Shown: piece by piece, positions 48,007 through 55,711 of the stretch
How the letters are laid out: every line of letters starts with the position of its first letter
How positions within the stretch are numbered: the first letter of the stretch is position 1
Position numbers and translations under genes: made by a program
NCBI GenBank assembly: GCA_902518155.1
Contig: CABYFA010000001.1
Span: 133,942-197,941, forward strand
Origin: an uncultured Pelagibacteraceae bacterium
GTDB lineage: Bacteria; Pseudomonadota; Alphaproteobacteria; Pelagibacterales; Pelagibacteraceae
Length of the DNA: 64,000 nt
Direction of reading: 5' to 3'
Notes under the pieces: model-generated
What the model was told of the DNA's origin: nothing
What the model saw: the letters and a program-made list of their open reading frames with translations, nothing else
Databases searched by the model: none

Positions 48007-50106
48007 ATGAAGATAGCATCAATATTACCATATAAAGAAAATTATACGCTAAAAGGGGCTGGAGCAGTTGCTTTATGGATCAGTGATTTTGTAAGAGATT
48101 CTAAATATAAGAAAAATACTTACATTATAGGTAGTACAAAAAACAAAAATTATTTAACAAAAAATTATATAAATATAGATAATATTAATTCGAAACTTAA
48201 TAGTACAACTAAAGAGTATTCAAACAAAATTATTAATAAAATCAAGAATTTGAATTTTGATGTTTTAGAATTACATAATAGACCAATTATGGTTAAAGAA
48301 TTTTTTGGAAAATTAAATTCAAAAATTATCTTATATTTTCATAATGACCCAACTACGATGAAAGGTGCTAAATCAGTTAATGAGAGAGTCTACCTATTAA
48401 AAAATGTTGATAAAATTATCTTTATCTCAAAATGGGTAAAAAAAAAGTTTTTTGAAAATTTGCCAAATTTATCAGATAACAAAACTCAAATAATTTATCA
48501 TAGTATCGATCCAATAAGAAAAAATACCAAAAAAAATAAACAAATAATCTTTGTAGGAAAATTAAACGAATCTAAAGGATATGATCTGTATTGCAAATCA
48601 ATGTTCAAAATCTTAGATCAATATAGTGAATGGCGTGCTATTTCAATTGGTGAAGAAAGAAGATTTCAAAATTTTCCTACTCATAAAAGACACTTTGATC
48701 TTGGTCAAATTCCGCATAATAAAGTTTTAGATTATTTAAGCAAATCTGAAATTGCTGTTATTCCCTCAAGATGGGAAGAGCCATTTGGTAGGACCGCATT
48801 AGAGGCTTCTTCACGTGGCTGTGCCACAATAATTTCTAATACCGGGGGTCTTCCTGAAACAACTGATTACGCAATTAAATTAAAAAAATTGGATACAAAA
48901 AATATTGAAAATGAAATCATAAAACTTATTAAAAATGATAAATTAAGAAAGCTTATTCAAATAAAAAGTAAGAATTTTGTAAAACACAAATTAAAAATAA
49001 ATTCTCAAAAAATTGATTTGATGAGAAACTCGTTGTTCCCTTTTAAGAAAATTAATATTAATGGCAATAAATTAAGGATTATAAACATTTATAATATAGC
49101 GCAAAAACTTAATCATAGAATTTATAATCTTTCGTTAGGTAAAAAATTTACCAATGGTTTTATCCGAAATGGTCATGATGTAATTGAAATTAGTGATAGA
49201 GATTATGTGAGACAAAATAAAGGAATTAATCTATTAAGTTTTAAAGACAAATTTCATAGCTATTTAATTGAAACCTTTAAAAATTATAATCCAGATTTAG
49301 TTATTTTTGGTCACTCAGATAACATAAATCATGAAATCCTGTCTGATTTTAGGTCAATTAATAAAAAAATAATTATCTCCCATTGGAATGAGGATCCATT
49401 AATGAAAAATTTATCAGATACCTCGGAAAACGTGAATAAATTAAAAAAATTTTTTCCAATGGTAGATCATTCATTTATTACAACTAATCCTTCTGTGTTA
49501 AAACATTCAAAAAAATTCAACCAAAATATTCATTTTTTTATGACACCTGTTGATAAAAATATTGAATGTTTCAATGTCTATAAATTAAAACCAGAAAATG
49601 ATGTTTTTTATGCAATGAGCCATGGTGTTAATAGAGCAACACTTAAGGAAGGAAAAACAGATAACAGAGTAATTTTTTTAGAAAAACTTATAAAAAAAAT
49701 GGATGGAATAAAATATGATTTTTATGGAATTGGAAAACAAGAACCTGTATGGGGAAATGAATTTTATAAATCGTTACTTAATTCAAAAATGGCATTAAAT
49801 CTCAGTAGGGGCGAACCTACCAAACATTACTCAAGTAACAGAATAGCTTCACTTATGGGAAATGGATTATTAGTTTTTATTGATAAAAAAGTAAGAATGA
49901 ATAATTTTTTCAACTCAAATGAAATAGTTTCTTATGATCACATCGATGATCTTGCTGAAAAAATCAAATTTTATAAAAAAAATGATAAATCAAGAATTAA
50001 AATCGCTAAAAAAGGTAAGGAGAAATATTTCAAATTATTTAATGAAGTAAAAATTTCAAAATATATAATTGATAAATCTATCGGAAAAAAAGCTTCATTA
50101 GTTTAA
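48007..50106 (+). CDS. Double-domain glycosyltransferase (GT4-like plus CgeB/GT1-like)
   Basis: A 699-residue protein with two GT-B-like halves. The first (about 1-345) is a GT4-type transferase: IIFVGKLNESKGYDLY starts its C-terminal lobe, and SRWEEPFGRTALEASSRG with the donor-binding acidic pair is near 257-274. The second half (about 350-690) resembles CgeB/Glyco_trans_1-type proteins with NYNPDLVIFGHSDN and LNLSRGEPTKHYSSNRIASL. No signal peptide is visible, so it likely acts at the cytoplasmic face on a surface glycan. It is alone in the neighbourhood and flanked by the recombinase, suggesting variable accessory content. Substrate unknown. Confidence 0.8.
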   Translation: MKIASILPYKENYTLKGAGAVALWISDFVRDSKYKKNTYIIGSTKNKNYLTKNYINIDNINSKLNSTTKEYSNKIINKIKNLNFDVLELHNRPIMVKEFFGKLNSKIILYFHNDPTTMKGAKSVNERVYLLKNVDKIIFISKWVKKKFFENLPNLSDNKTQIIYHSIDPIRKNTKKNKQIIFVGKLNESKGYDLYCKSMFKILDQYSEWRAISIGEERRFQNFPTHKRHFDLGQIPHNKVLDYLSKSEIAVIPSRWEEPFGRTALEASSRGCATIISNTGGLPETTDYAIKLKKLDTKNIENEIIKLIKNDKLRKLIQIKSKNFVKHKLKINSQKIDLMRNSLFPFKKININGNKLRIINIYNIAQKLNHRIYNLSLGKKFTNGFIRNGHDVIEISDRDYVRQNKGINLLSFKDKFHSYLIETFKNYNPDLVIFGHSDNINHEILSDFRSINKKIIISHWNEDPLMKNLSDTSENVNKLKKFFPMVDHSFITTNPSVLKHSKKFNQNIHFFMTPVDKNIECFNVYKLKPENDVFYAMSHGVNRATLKEGKTDNRVIFLEKLIKKMDGIKYDFYGIGKQEPVWGNEFYKSLLNSKMALNLSRGEPTKHYSSNRIASLMGNGLLVFIDKKVRMNNFFNSNEIVSYDHIDDLAEKIKFYKKNDKSRIKIAKKGKEKYFKLFNEVKISKYIIDKSIGKKASLV

Positions 50107-50115
50107 ATATAAAAT

Positions 50116-51069
50116 TTAAAATTTTACTTTATTGAGTGCATTATTTTTAAATATATTTGATTCTCTAATATATCTTCTGACCATTTGCGTTGTTTTATGT
50201 CCAGTCATTGCCATAATACTACGTTCATCAGCACCAGATTCTGCAGCGACTGTTGCAAAACCTGATCTTAAACTATGACCTGCAAAATTTTTATTCTCAA
50301 TACCAGCTAAATTTAGATATTCTTTCATTAATAAAACTACTGATTGGTCGGTTAATCTTTTTTCTGTCAAAGATAAACCTTTAGAAAATCTTCTAAAAAT
50401 AGGTCCAGATTTAATTTTAGAAACTTCTAGCCATTTTTTAATAGTGACCACTGGGCAATATTTTTCATTAGTAAAGTAGGGTAGTCCCTTAATCATTCCT
50501 TCACCAAATTGATCGGTTTTTGATCTTTTAATGGTGATTTTAAGACCCTCTAGTACAAATTCTAAATCTTCATGATCAATTGAAATAAGCTCACTTCGTC
50601 TAAATCCACCCCCAAAGCCAATTAAGATTATTGACTTGTCTCTAAATTTTTTAATGTCATCAATTTTTTGCTGATCTATTACATTAATTATAGATTTTAA
50701 ATGACTGATTAATATAGGTTTTTTACCTTTTTGAATGCTTCCTTTTACCCTTTTTATTCCCATTAAGTTTTCAACAATGATTGGATGTTTAGTATCTAGA
50801 TAGTGCCCTTTTAATTTATGAACCATGCCAATTGACACTAAACGTCTTCTTAAAGTGCTTATTTTCGAATTTTTAGAAAGGTGTGTAAGGTATAATGAAA
50901 CTATTTTTGGCTCTGATGGCAAATAATTCAAACCATGCTTAGCACAAAAAGCTCCAAAATCTTTAAAGTCTGAATTATATGCTCTTAAAGTATTATTTGC
51001 TTTTGAGCTTTTGAGGTTATTTAAAGTTGCCTCATGAAGGGATTTTAGGTCTGTTGTCAGTTCACTCAT
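50116..51069 (-). CDS. Tyrosine recombinase / phage-type integrase
   Basis: A 317-residue tyrosine recombinase. The SAM-like core-binding domain covers about 10-105. The catalytic domain has Arg157 in GFRRSELISI, His265 and Arg268 in GHSLRSGF, His291 in MTGHKTTQMV and the nucleophile Tyr300 in RRYIRES. All catalytic residues look intact. It differs from the usual XerC/XerD consensus and is nearer to mobile-element integrases. No tRNA gene or obvious flanking repeat was found beside it, and no other phage genes are near. Convergent with the glycosyltransferase gene by 9 bp. Confidence 0.88.
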   Translation of the reverse strand: MSELTTDLKSLHEATLNNLKSSKANNTLRAYNSDFKDFGAFCAKHGLNYLPSEPKIVSLYLTHLSKNSKISTLRRRLVSIGMVHKLKGHYLDTKHPIIVENLMGIKRVKGSIQKGKKPILISHLKSIINVIDQQKIDDIKKFRDKSIILIGFGGGFRRSELISIDHEDLEFVLEGLKITIKRSKTDQFGEGMIKGLPYFTNEKYCPVVTIKKWLEVSKIKSGPIFRRFSKGLSLTEKRLTDQSVVLLMKEYLNLAGIENKNFAGHSLRSGFATVAAESGADERSIMAMTGHKTTQMVRRYIRESNIFKNNALNKVKF

Positions 51070-51150
51070 GCAATTACTATTGATAACAATTAATTATCAC
51101 TAGTAATATATCAAGTGATTTTTAATGTCAATAGTTTTAATATAAAAATT

Positions 51151-51327
51151 ATGGGTTCAATTGATGGAGAAATTCCTGCTGTATGGTTTTTAATTACCTC
51201 TGTGGGATTTATTATTTTAAGTTCTATTCAGTATAAAAATCATGGCAAAAGCATTGAAACTGTTTTTTTATCTATTTTGGCAATCTTATTTTTAATTAGC
51301 TATTTTATCTTGGTTTTCAAAGCTTAA
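51151..51327 (+). CDS. Small two-helix membrane protein, unknown
   Basis: A 58-residue hypothetical protein from the ATG at 51151; a GTG at 51115 would give 70 residues. After MGSIDGEIPA there is a hydrophobic segment VWFLITSVGFIILSS, a charged loop QYKNHGKSIET, and a second helix VFLSILAILFLISYF. No family was recognised and no clear ribosome-binding site is seen. It is divergent from the integrase and lies just upstream of the structured RNA region. It may be a genuine small membrane protein. Confidence 0.5.
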   Translation: MGSIDGEIPAVWFLITSVGFIILSSIQYKNHGKSIETVFLSILAILFLISYFILVFKA

Positions 51328-51422
51328 TTTATCCCCAATATTCACAGGAATTTCTATAAATTTTTAGAATCAATTAAAAAGTGATACAGCTTTAAAATCA
51401 TATCTGTTAAAGTAAAAATGAA
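51328..51422. other. Short AT-rich spacer before structured RNA; probable promoter region
   Basis: About 95 bp with no reading frame of note. It contains the AT-rich sequence expected of a promoter for the RNA that follows, including TTAAAGT about 15 bp before the first hairpin, but no convincing -35/-10 pair can be fixed. A single near-match to a DnaA box (TTATCCCCA, 51330 region) is present and is not enough to call an origin. Confidence 0.3.
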
Positions 51423-51606
51423 TTAAGGGGCAACCCTTAACTGGCCAATTGGACAAAAGCCGAGAGGTACAAATCCAGGGGGCAGAAAGTTCTGCAAAGC
51501 ATCGCTGAACATGCAGAACGGGAGGCATGGCGGTAGCGCATCAACGACGTGCCAAAACAACTGTTCTTTGCACCCTTAAAAGTGCAAGGAAACAGGAGTT
51601 TTTTTT
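51423..51606 (+). ncRNA. Candidate structured RNA / cis-regulatory leader, unrecognised class
   Basis: About 184 nt that are visibly much richer in G+C than anything else non-coding in the window. Local helices are: TTAAGGG/CCCTTAA closed by a GCAA tetraloop (51423-51440); TTGGA with TCCAG (51449-51453, 51474-51478); GTTCTGCA with TGCAGAAC (51489-51496, 51512-51519), which competes with CAGAA/TTCTG; GGCATG with CGTGCC (51524-51529, 51548-51553) enclosing GCG-GTAG-CGC; and a long terminal hairpin with a T tract (51561-51606). I compared it by eye with tmRNA, RNase P RNA, SRP RNA, and glycine, cobalamin, SAM, TPP and THF riboswitches and found no match. It could be a 5' regulatory element for the microprotein and ogt, or a free-standing small RNA. 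Confidence 0.7.
51561..51606 (+). terminator. Terminator-like hairpin overlapping a Shine-Dalgarno sequence
   Basis: CTGTT-CTTTGCAC pairs with GTGCAAGG-A-AACAG (51561-51573 with 51582-51595, one bulged A): 13 base pairs around an 8-nt loop. Three bases (GAG) and then eight T residues (51599-51606) follow, so it looks like an intrinsic terminator. The AGGAG at 51594-51598, partly inside the hairpin, is 8 nt before the ATG at 51607, so the same structure could mask the ribosome-binding site. This is a typical riboswitch or attenuator expression platform, or simply an sRNA terminator. Confidence 0.7.
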
Positions 51607-51696
51607 ATGATATATCCTGCAAAAGAAATGATTATAGCTATTATTTGTGTCGTGGCGTTTTTCATATGGAGAAATCAAGATTTTTTTTTCAGTTAA
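51607..51696 (+). CDS. 29-residue single-helix membrane microprotein, unknown
   Basis: An ORF of 29 codons directly after the T tract. It has an AGGAG 8 nt upstream, and its TAA is followed at once by the ogt ATG. The peptide begins MIYPAKE, has a hydrophobic stretch MIIAIICVVAFFIW, and ends in a charged/aromatic tail RNQDFFFS. Size and topology are like small membrane-acting peptides, including type I toxins such as TisB (also 29 residues), but no sequence similarity is claimed. The good ribosome-binding site and tight coupling to ogt argue it is translated. Confidence 0.5.
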   Translation: MIYPAKEMIIAIICVVAFFIWRNQDFFFS

Positions 51697-51969
51697 ATGA
51701 TCAAAGGAACTGAATTTCAAATTAAAGTATGGAATTATCTTAAAAAGATCCCTAAAGGATCTGTAAAAACATATAAACAAGTAGCTATAGCAATAAATAA
51801 GCCAAAATCAGCTCGTGCGGTTGCTAATGCTTGTGCTAAAAACCCATATGCCCCAAAAATACCTTGTCATAGAGTGATTAGATCTGATGGAACTCTTGGA
51901 GGTTACTCTGGTAGAGGTGGAATCAAGCAAAAACTCAAATTACTAAGATCTGAAAAAGTATCTATTTAG
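51697..51969 (+). CDS. ogt: Methylated-DNA--protein-cysteine methyltransferase, catalytic domain only
   Basis: A 90-residue alkylguanine-DNA alkyltransferase domain. It has TEFQIKVWNYLKKIPKGSV, the arginine-finger region SARAVANACAKNP (Arg40) and the active site IPCHRVIRSDG with acceptor Cys57. The cysteine is present, so it is a suicide repair enzyme rather than an alkyltransferase-like PWHR protein. The usual N-terminal domain is missing, as in the short Ogt/MGMT forms. The gene starts directly after the stop of the 29-codon ORF and is probably co-transcribed with it. Confidence 0.92.
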   Translation: MIKGTEFQIKVWNYLKKIPKGSVKTYKQVAIAINKPKSARAVANACAKNPYAPKIPCHRVIRSDGTLGGYSGRGGIKQKLKLLRSEKVSI

Positions 51970-51994
51970 AGGTATTTTAAACATCTTTTAAGTT

Positions 51995-52023
51995 AAAAAA
52001 GTGAGTAAAATTAACGCTTTTTT
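51995..52023 (+). terminator. Probable intrinsic terminator after ogt
   Basis: AAAAAAGTG (51995-52003) pairs with CGCTTTTTT (52015-52023) around an 11-nt loop; the 3' arm and following ACCTTTTT give a T-rich tail. It lies 26 bp beyond the ogt stop. The stem is mostly A-T, in keeping with this genome, so it is modestly strong and could work in both directions. Confidence 0.6.
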
Positions 52024-52430
52024 ACCTTTTTGTAAGATTACTTTCTAAATAATATAATTCACCCTTCGGTTGTACCATATATTAGTCTATACCAAAAATA
52101 GACCCCTCTATGGGCGTTTAAATGCTATATTCAATTTGTGCATCGCTCTACTATTCAACTATATCAATGCTTTTGGACTGCCCTATTTTTTTAGAATTTT
52201 CATAATCACAATCGGAAAAAGTCGCTATTTTAAAAGGTTATTTGATGTTTTTCATAATTTACTATAAACCCACACTTTTGCAAAGCATATTAGGGTGATT
52301 TTAACATTCGTGTTCTAAAATATTCAAAAATTTTTATTATTTATATTTTTAATAAAAATACAATAAATACAATAGTTTATAATAAATACTTAATGTAATA
52401 CTTTAGATAATAGTAAATAAATATTACCTT
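52024..52430. other. About 400 bp without a supported gene
   Basis: This is the longest apparently non-coding stretch in the window. The first part (to about 52310) has moderate composition and one 65-codon open frame (52070-52267) without family resemblance or ribosome-binding site, which I do not call. The last about 110 bp are almost pure A/T. No tRNA, repeat array or clear IS remnant was found. In so compact a genome this suggests decayed accessory DNA or an unrecognised RNA next to the integrase/RNA/ogt segment. Confidence 0.5.
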
Positions 52431-53282
52431 TTATTTTACTTTTTTAACTAAGTTCTCTCTTCTTGAGATGTAGATACCACTTAATACAATGATAAACAAA
52501 CCTAAGAAAGTCCAATTATCAGGGAAATCACTAAAGAAATAATAGCCTATAACTATGTTAGTAATGATCTCAAAATAACTAAATGGAGCTAATTTTGAAG
52601 CATCAGCGTATTTTAGAGATAATATTAGAAATAAGTGACCTACGCAGGCAAATACACCAATAGCAGCCATCATTGACCACTGATTAATTGTTGGCTTAAT
52701 CCAAACAAAAGGCATTACACATGAAATAATAACAGCCCCTACTACACCAGTTAACAATAAAGTTAATAAAGGGTTGTCTGAAGTACTTAACTTACGAGTA
52801 ATAATTAAATAAAATCCATACATTATTCCTGTTCCAAGCGCAGCAATACTTGCTAAATTAATTTCTACAAAACCAGGTCTTATAACAACCAAGGATCCTA
52901 TAAATCCTATAATTACAGCTGACCATCTTCTAAATCCAACCTTCTCACCTAAAAAAATTGGAGAAAAAGCTGTAACAATTAAAGGTGCAACAAATGCCAA
53001 AGTTAATGCTTTTGCTAAAGAAATTACTGAAATGGCATAAAAGAAACAAATATTTGCTGTTAAAAGTATTAAGCCTCTTATAAATTGTAGCTTTGGTTTG
53101 TCTGTCCAAACAAGATTTTCTCGAAAAAAGAAAAACATAATTGGTAAAGTGAACGCCACAGTAAAAAAATATCTTGCCCAAGTGATTTGTAATACGGGTA
53201 ATTCTGCACTTAAATATTTAGCAAAACCATCCATAATTGGAAGCATTACCCACGCTAAAAGATTAAATGTAATAGCCTTCAT
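52431..53282 (-). CDS. EamA/DMT-superfamily transporter
   Basis: A 283-residue protein with ten hydrophobic segments arranged as two EamA repeats: first half from LLAWVMLPIMDGFAKYL to GFIGSLVVIRPGF, second from ASIAALGTGIMYGFYLI to GLFIIVLSGIYISRREN. It belongs to the drug/metabolite transporter superfamily, whose members move amino acids, metabolites or nucleotide sugars; the substrate is not predictable. It is followed upstream by the AEC transporter gene on the same strand (16-bp gap). Confidence 0.87.
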   Translation of the reverse strand: MKAITFNLLAWVMLPIMDGFAKYLSAELPVLQITWARYFFTVAFTLPIMFFFFRENLVWTDKPKLQFIRGLILLTANICFFYAISVISLAKALTLAFVAPLIVTAFSPIFLGEKVGFRRWSAVIIGFIGSLVVIRPGFVEINLASIAALGTGIMYGFYLIITRKLSTSDNPLLTLLLTGVVGAVIISCVMPFVWIKPTINQWSMMAAIGVFACVGHLFLILSLKYADASKLAPFSYFEIITNIVIGYYFFSDFPDNWTFLGLFIIVLSGIYISRRENLVKKVK

Positions 53283-53298
53283 ATAAGAAGGATATAGA

Positions 53299-54201
53299 TT
53301 AATTAAAGTATTTTAAAGCAAAGAATACAACAATTGGAATAGTTATAAAAGACATGAGTGTTGACACAACAATAGTACTAGCAACACTATCAACAATTTT
53401 TTTAGGTGAATAAATTGATGCAACAAGATAATTAAGAACTGCGCTAGGCATTGAACATTGTATCAGTAATACACCAGCTGCGAACCCTTCTAGACCAAAA
53501 TATAATATCAATAAATAACCGATAATAGGTCCAACAATCACTCGGCCTAAAGAAGAAAATATTGCCTTGTTAAGTGAAAAAACTTTAAGTCTTGTTAGTG
53601 CTATTCCTAATGACATCAAAATTAAAAATATCGTGGCATACATTAATAAAAAAGTAGTATTTTCTATAAATCCTGGAAGTTCATAATCGTAATAAAGTAA
53701 AAAAACTGCAATAATGATTGCATAAAAAGGTGGGCTTTTTAGTATGACTTGTAAACTAAATTTTCTATCTGCTAAAAAAACACCTAATGTAAAGTGACAC
53801 AAAATGATTAAAGCAGAAATAGCGGCTGAAACACCAAGACCTTTAGACCCGTACGCGAATAAACATATTGGTAAACCCATATTACCAGTATTAGGCATTG
53901 TTAAAGGCGGAAGTTCTCTTATTATATCTTTAGTATTCAAAAGAAATAATATGATTATTCCAACAATAATGAACCCAACAATTGCAATTGCATAGTACCA
54001 AAAATAGTTAATAAAAATACTAAATGATATATTTACTGGATTTAATGCATAAATAATCATTGCCGGTGTACCAACATTCGCAGCAAAATTAGTGATAAAT
54101 GTAGTGTCAATTTTAGGATTTTTTTTGCCTAGATAATATCCAATACCCACAACAAAGAATACTGGAAACAAAACTTCAAAAAGTTTTATATAAATATCCA
54201 T
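53299..54201 (-). CDS. AEC family transporter
   Basis: A 300-residue auxin efflux carrier family protein with about ten membrane helices; ITNFAANVGTPAMIIYAL and PPLTMPNTGNMGLPICLFAYG are characteristic, the latter being the helix-breaking NTGNMGLP motif. Bacterial members transport organic acids such as malate or related compounds. Its ATG shares one base with the stop codon of hom (54201), so it is downstream of hom in the same transcription unit. Substrate unknown. Confidence 0.9.
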   Translation of the reverse strand: MDIYIKLFEVLFPVFFVVGIGYYLGKKNPKIDTTFITNFAANVGTPAMIIYALNPVNISFSIFINYFWYYAIAIVGFIIVGIIILFLLNTKDIIRELPPLTMPNTGNMGLPICLFAYGSKGLGVSAAISALIILCHFTLGVFLADRKFSLQVILKSPPFYAIIIAVFLLYYDYELPGFIENTTFLLMYATIFLILMSLGIALTRLKVFSLNKAIFSSLGRVIVGPIIGYLLILYFGLEGFAAGVLLIQCSMPSAVLNYLVASIYSPKKIVDSVASTIVVSTLMSFITIPIVVFFALKYFN

Positions 54202-55493
54202 TAATTATAGAGTCTAATTAAAGTTGGAAATTTAAGAATATTTTTATTTTTTTTAAAAATTGATAGACAATTTTTTATATTTTTTTCAGTAGTTTTATGG
54301 CTTATAATAACAATTGTAGCCTTCTTATTTTTCTTATCAGGAGTTTGAATAATTCTTTTTACTGAGATCTTAAATTTAGATAATCGATTTGTTATTAAAG
54401 ATAAAACGCCCTGTTTATCCTTAACCTCAAATCTAAGATATAATGAATTAGAATAATTTTGATTGTTAAAGGGTTTTATAGATTTTCTTTTATTATAAGA
54501 AATTCCAAAAGGGGGTTTAATATTTCCTCTCAAAATTGATAATAAATCTGATAATAAAGATGATGAGGTTGGCCCAGGACCAGCCCCCTCCCCTTGTAAA
54601 ATACTTTGACCTACTGGTTTGCCCTCTGTAATAACCGCATTCATTACACCATTCACATTTCCAATATATGAATTTTTACTCACTAAACATGGATGTACTG
54701 TTTCAAATAATTGATTATTAATAATTTCAGAAATCCCAAGTAATTTTATCCTCAAACCTAATTGATTTGCTATTTTAATATCTTCTAGCTTAATGTTTTC
54801 AATTCCTTCCATTATACACTTACTTTTTGATATTTTGATATTAAATGAAAGCGCTGATAAAATTCTAATTTTAGCAAAAGCATCGAAACCATTAAGATCT
54901 AATTTAGGATTACCTGGTTCAGCATAACCAAGTACCTGAGCTTTCTTTAAAACTTTTTCAAAACTTTCGTTACTATTTTCCATCTCTGATAAGATATAAT
55001 TAGTTGTCCCATTTAAGATTCCATAAACTTTTTTAATCTTATTAGTTGCTAAACCCTCTTTAATAGTTCGAAGAATTGGAATTCCTCCAGCAACAGAAGC
55101 CTCGAACTCTAGATTTACTTTATTCATTTCAGCTAGTTTAGCTAAATGGTCCCCATGTTTAGCAATTAATGCTTTATTTGGCGTTATTACATTTACTTTA
55201 TTTTTCAAAGCGTATTCTACTATCTTTTTGGAAATACCATCAGATAAACCAATACATTCAAATAAAATATCTATTTTTTTTTCTTTAAAAATTTTTAAAG
55301 GATTTGAATAAAAATTTTTTTTATCTATGTTAAAACGTCTTTTTTTATTTTTATTTTTAGCAGATATAGCTACAATATTTATTTTTTTTCCAGTTTTTAT
55401 CTCTATTTCTTTCTTTTTTGAATTTAATTCATTGTACAAAAATATTCCGACCTGACCCAATCCAACTAGTGCAATATTTATATTTTTATTCAT
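54201..55493 (-). CDS. hom: Homoserine dehydrogenase
   Basis: A 430-residue homoserine dehydrogenase. It has the N-terminal NAD(P) motif ALVGLGQVGIFLYNEL, the catalytic core with EFEASVAGGIPILRTIKEGL and ILNGTTNYILSEM, and a C-terminal ACT domain (about 350-425, from LYLRFEVKDKQGVLSLITNR), as in threonine-sensitive enzymes. It reduces aspartate semialdehyde to homoserine, precursor of threonine and of the methionine branch used by MetY at 57866. The start overlaps the small lipoprotein stop by one base. Confidence 0.96.
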   Translation of the reverse strand: MNKNINIALVGLGQVGIFLYNELNSKKKEIEIKTGKKINIVAISAKNKNKKRRFNIDKKNFYSNPLKIFKEKKIDILFECIGLSDGISKKIVEYALKNKVNVITPNKALIAKHGDHLAKLAEMNKVNLEFEASVAGGIPILRTIKEGLATNKIKKVYGILNGTTNYILSEMENSNESFEKVLKKAQVLGYAEPGNPKLDLNGFDAFAKIRILSALSFNIKISKSKCIMEGIENIKLEDIKIANQLGLRIKLLGISEIINNQLFETVHPCLVSKNSYIGNVNGVMNAVITEGKPVGQSILQGEGAGPGPTSSSLLSDLLSILRGNIKPPFGISYNKRKSIKPFNNQNYSNSLYLRFEVKDKQGVLSLITNRLSKFKISVKRIIQTPDKKNKKATIVIISHKTTEKNIKNCLSIFKKNKNILKFPTLIRLYN

Positions 55494-55711
55494 TAGTTAA
55501 TATCCGGAAATTTACTTTTTTTGATATAATTATTAATATAAATTTCATACTCTTCAATTGTCATTAATCTAATATCATTTGATTTTTTTATTATCTCGGT
55601 CAGTTTATTATCATTTTTTTTATCATTTTTCTCATTCCAATATTTAGAGTCAATATTAAATGAACATGCGTTTAAAAATATGAAGAGAGCTATAAATAAT
55701 AATCTATTCAT
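55493..55711 (-). CDS. Small predicted lipoprotein, unknown
   Basis: A 72-residue protein with a lipoprotein signal: MNRLLFIALFIFLNAC, lipobox LNAC with Cys16. The mature part (SFNIDSKYWNEKNDKKND ...) is charged and ends in IKKSKFPDIN. No family is recognised. It is co-transcribed between argC and hom, with a 4-bp overlap with argC and one-base overlap with hom. The small size and position suggest a conserved envelope protein, but I infer no function. Confidence 0.75.
   Translation of the reverse strand: MNRLLFIALFIFLNACSFNIDSKYWNEKNDKKNDNKLTEIIKKSNDIRLMTIEEYEIYINNYIKKSKFPDIN

Noticed and set aside
51328-51345. Possible DnaA box / replication origin
   Set aside because: Only one near-match (TTATCCCCA) and no cluster, no dnaA or other origin genes nearby.
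51423-51606. Structured RNA as tmRNA, RNase P RNA, SRP RNA or a known riboswitch (glycine, cobalamin, TPP, THF, SAM)
   Set aside because: Core conserved sequences of these classes were not found; a GGGGCAA and GGACAAA stretch resembling part of the glycine aptamer is not accompanied by the rest of its core.
52070-52267. 65-codon plus-strand ORF in the non-coding stretch after ogt
   Set aside because: No ribosome-binding site, no recognisable motif, aromatic-rich chance composition; noted as non-coding.
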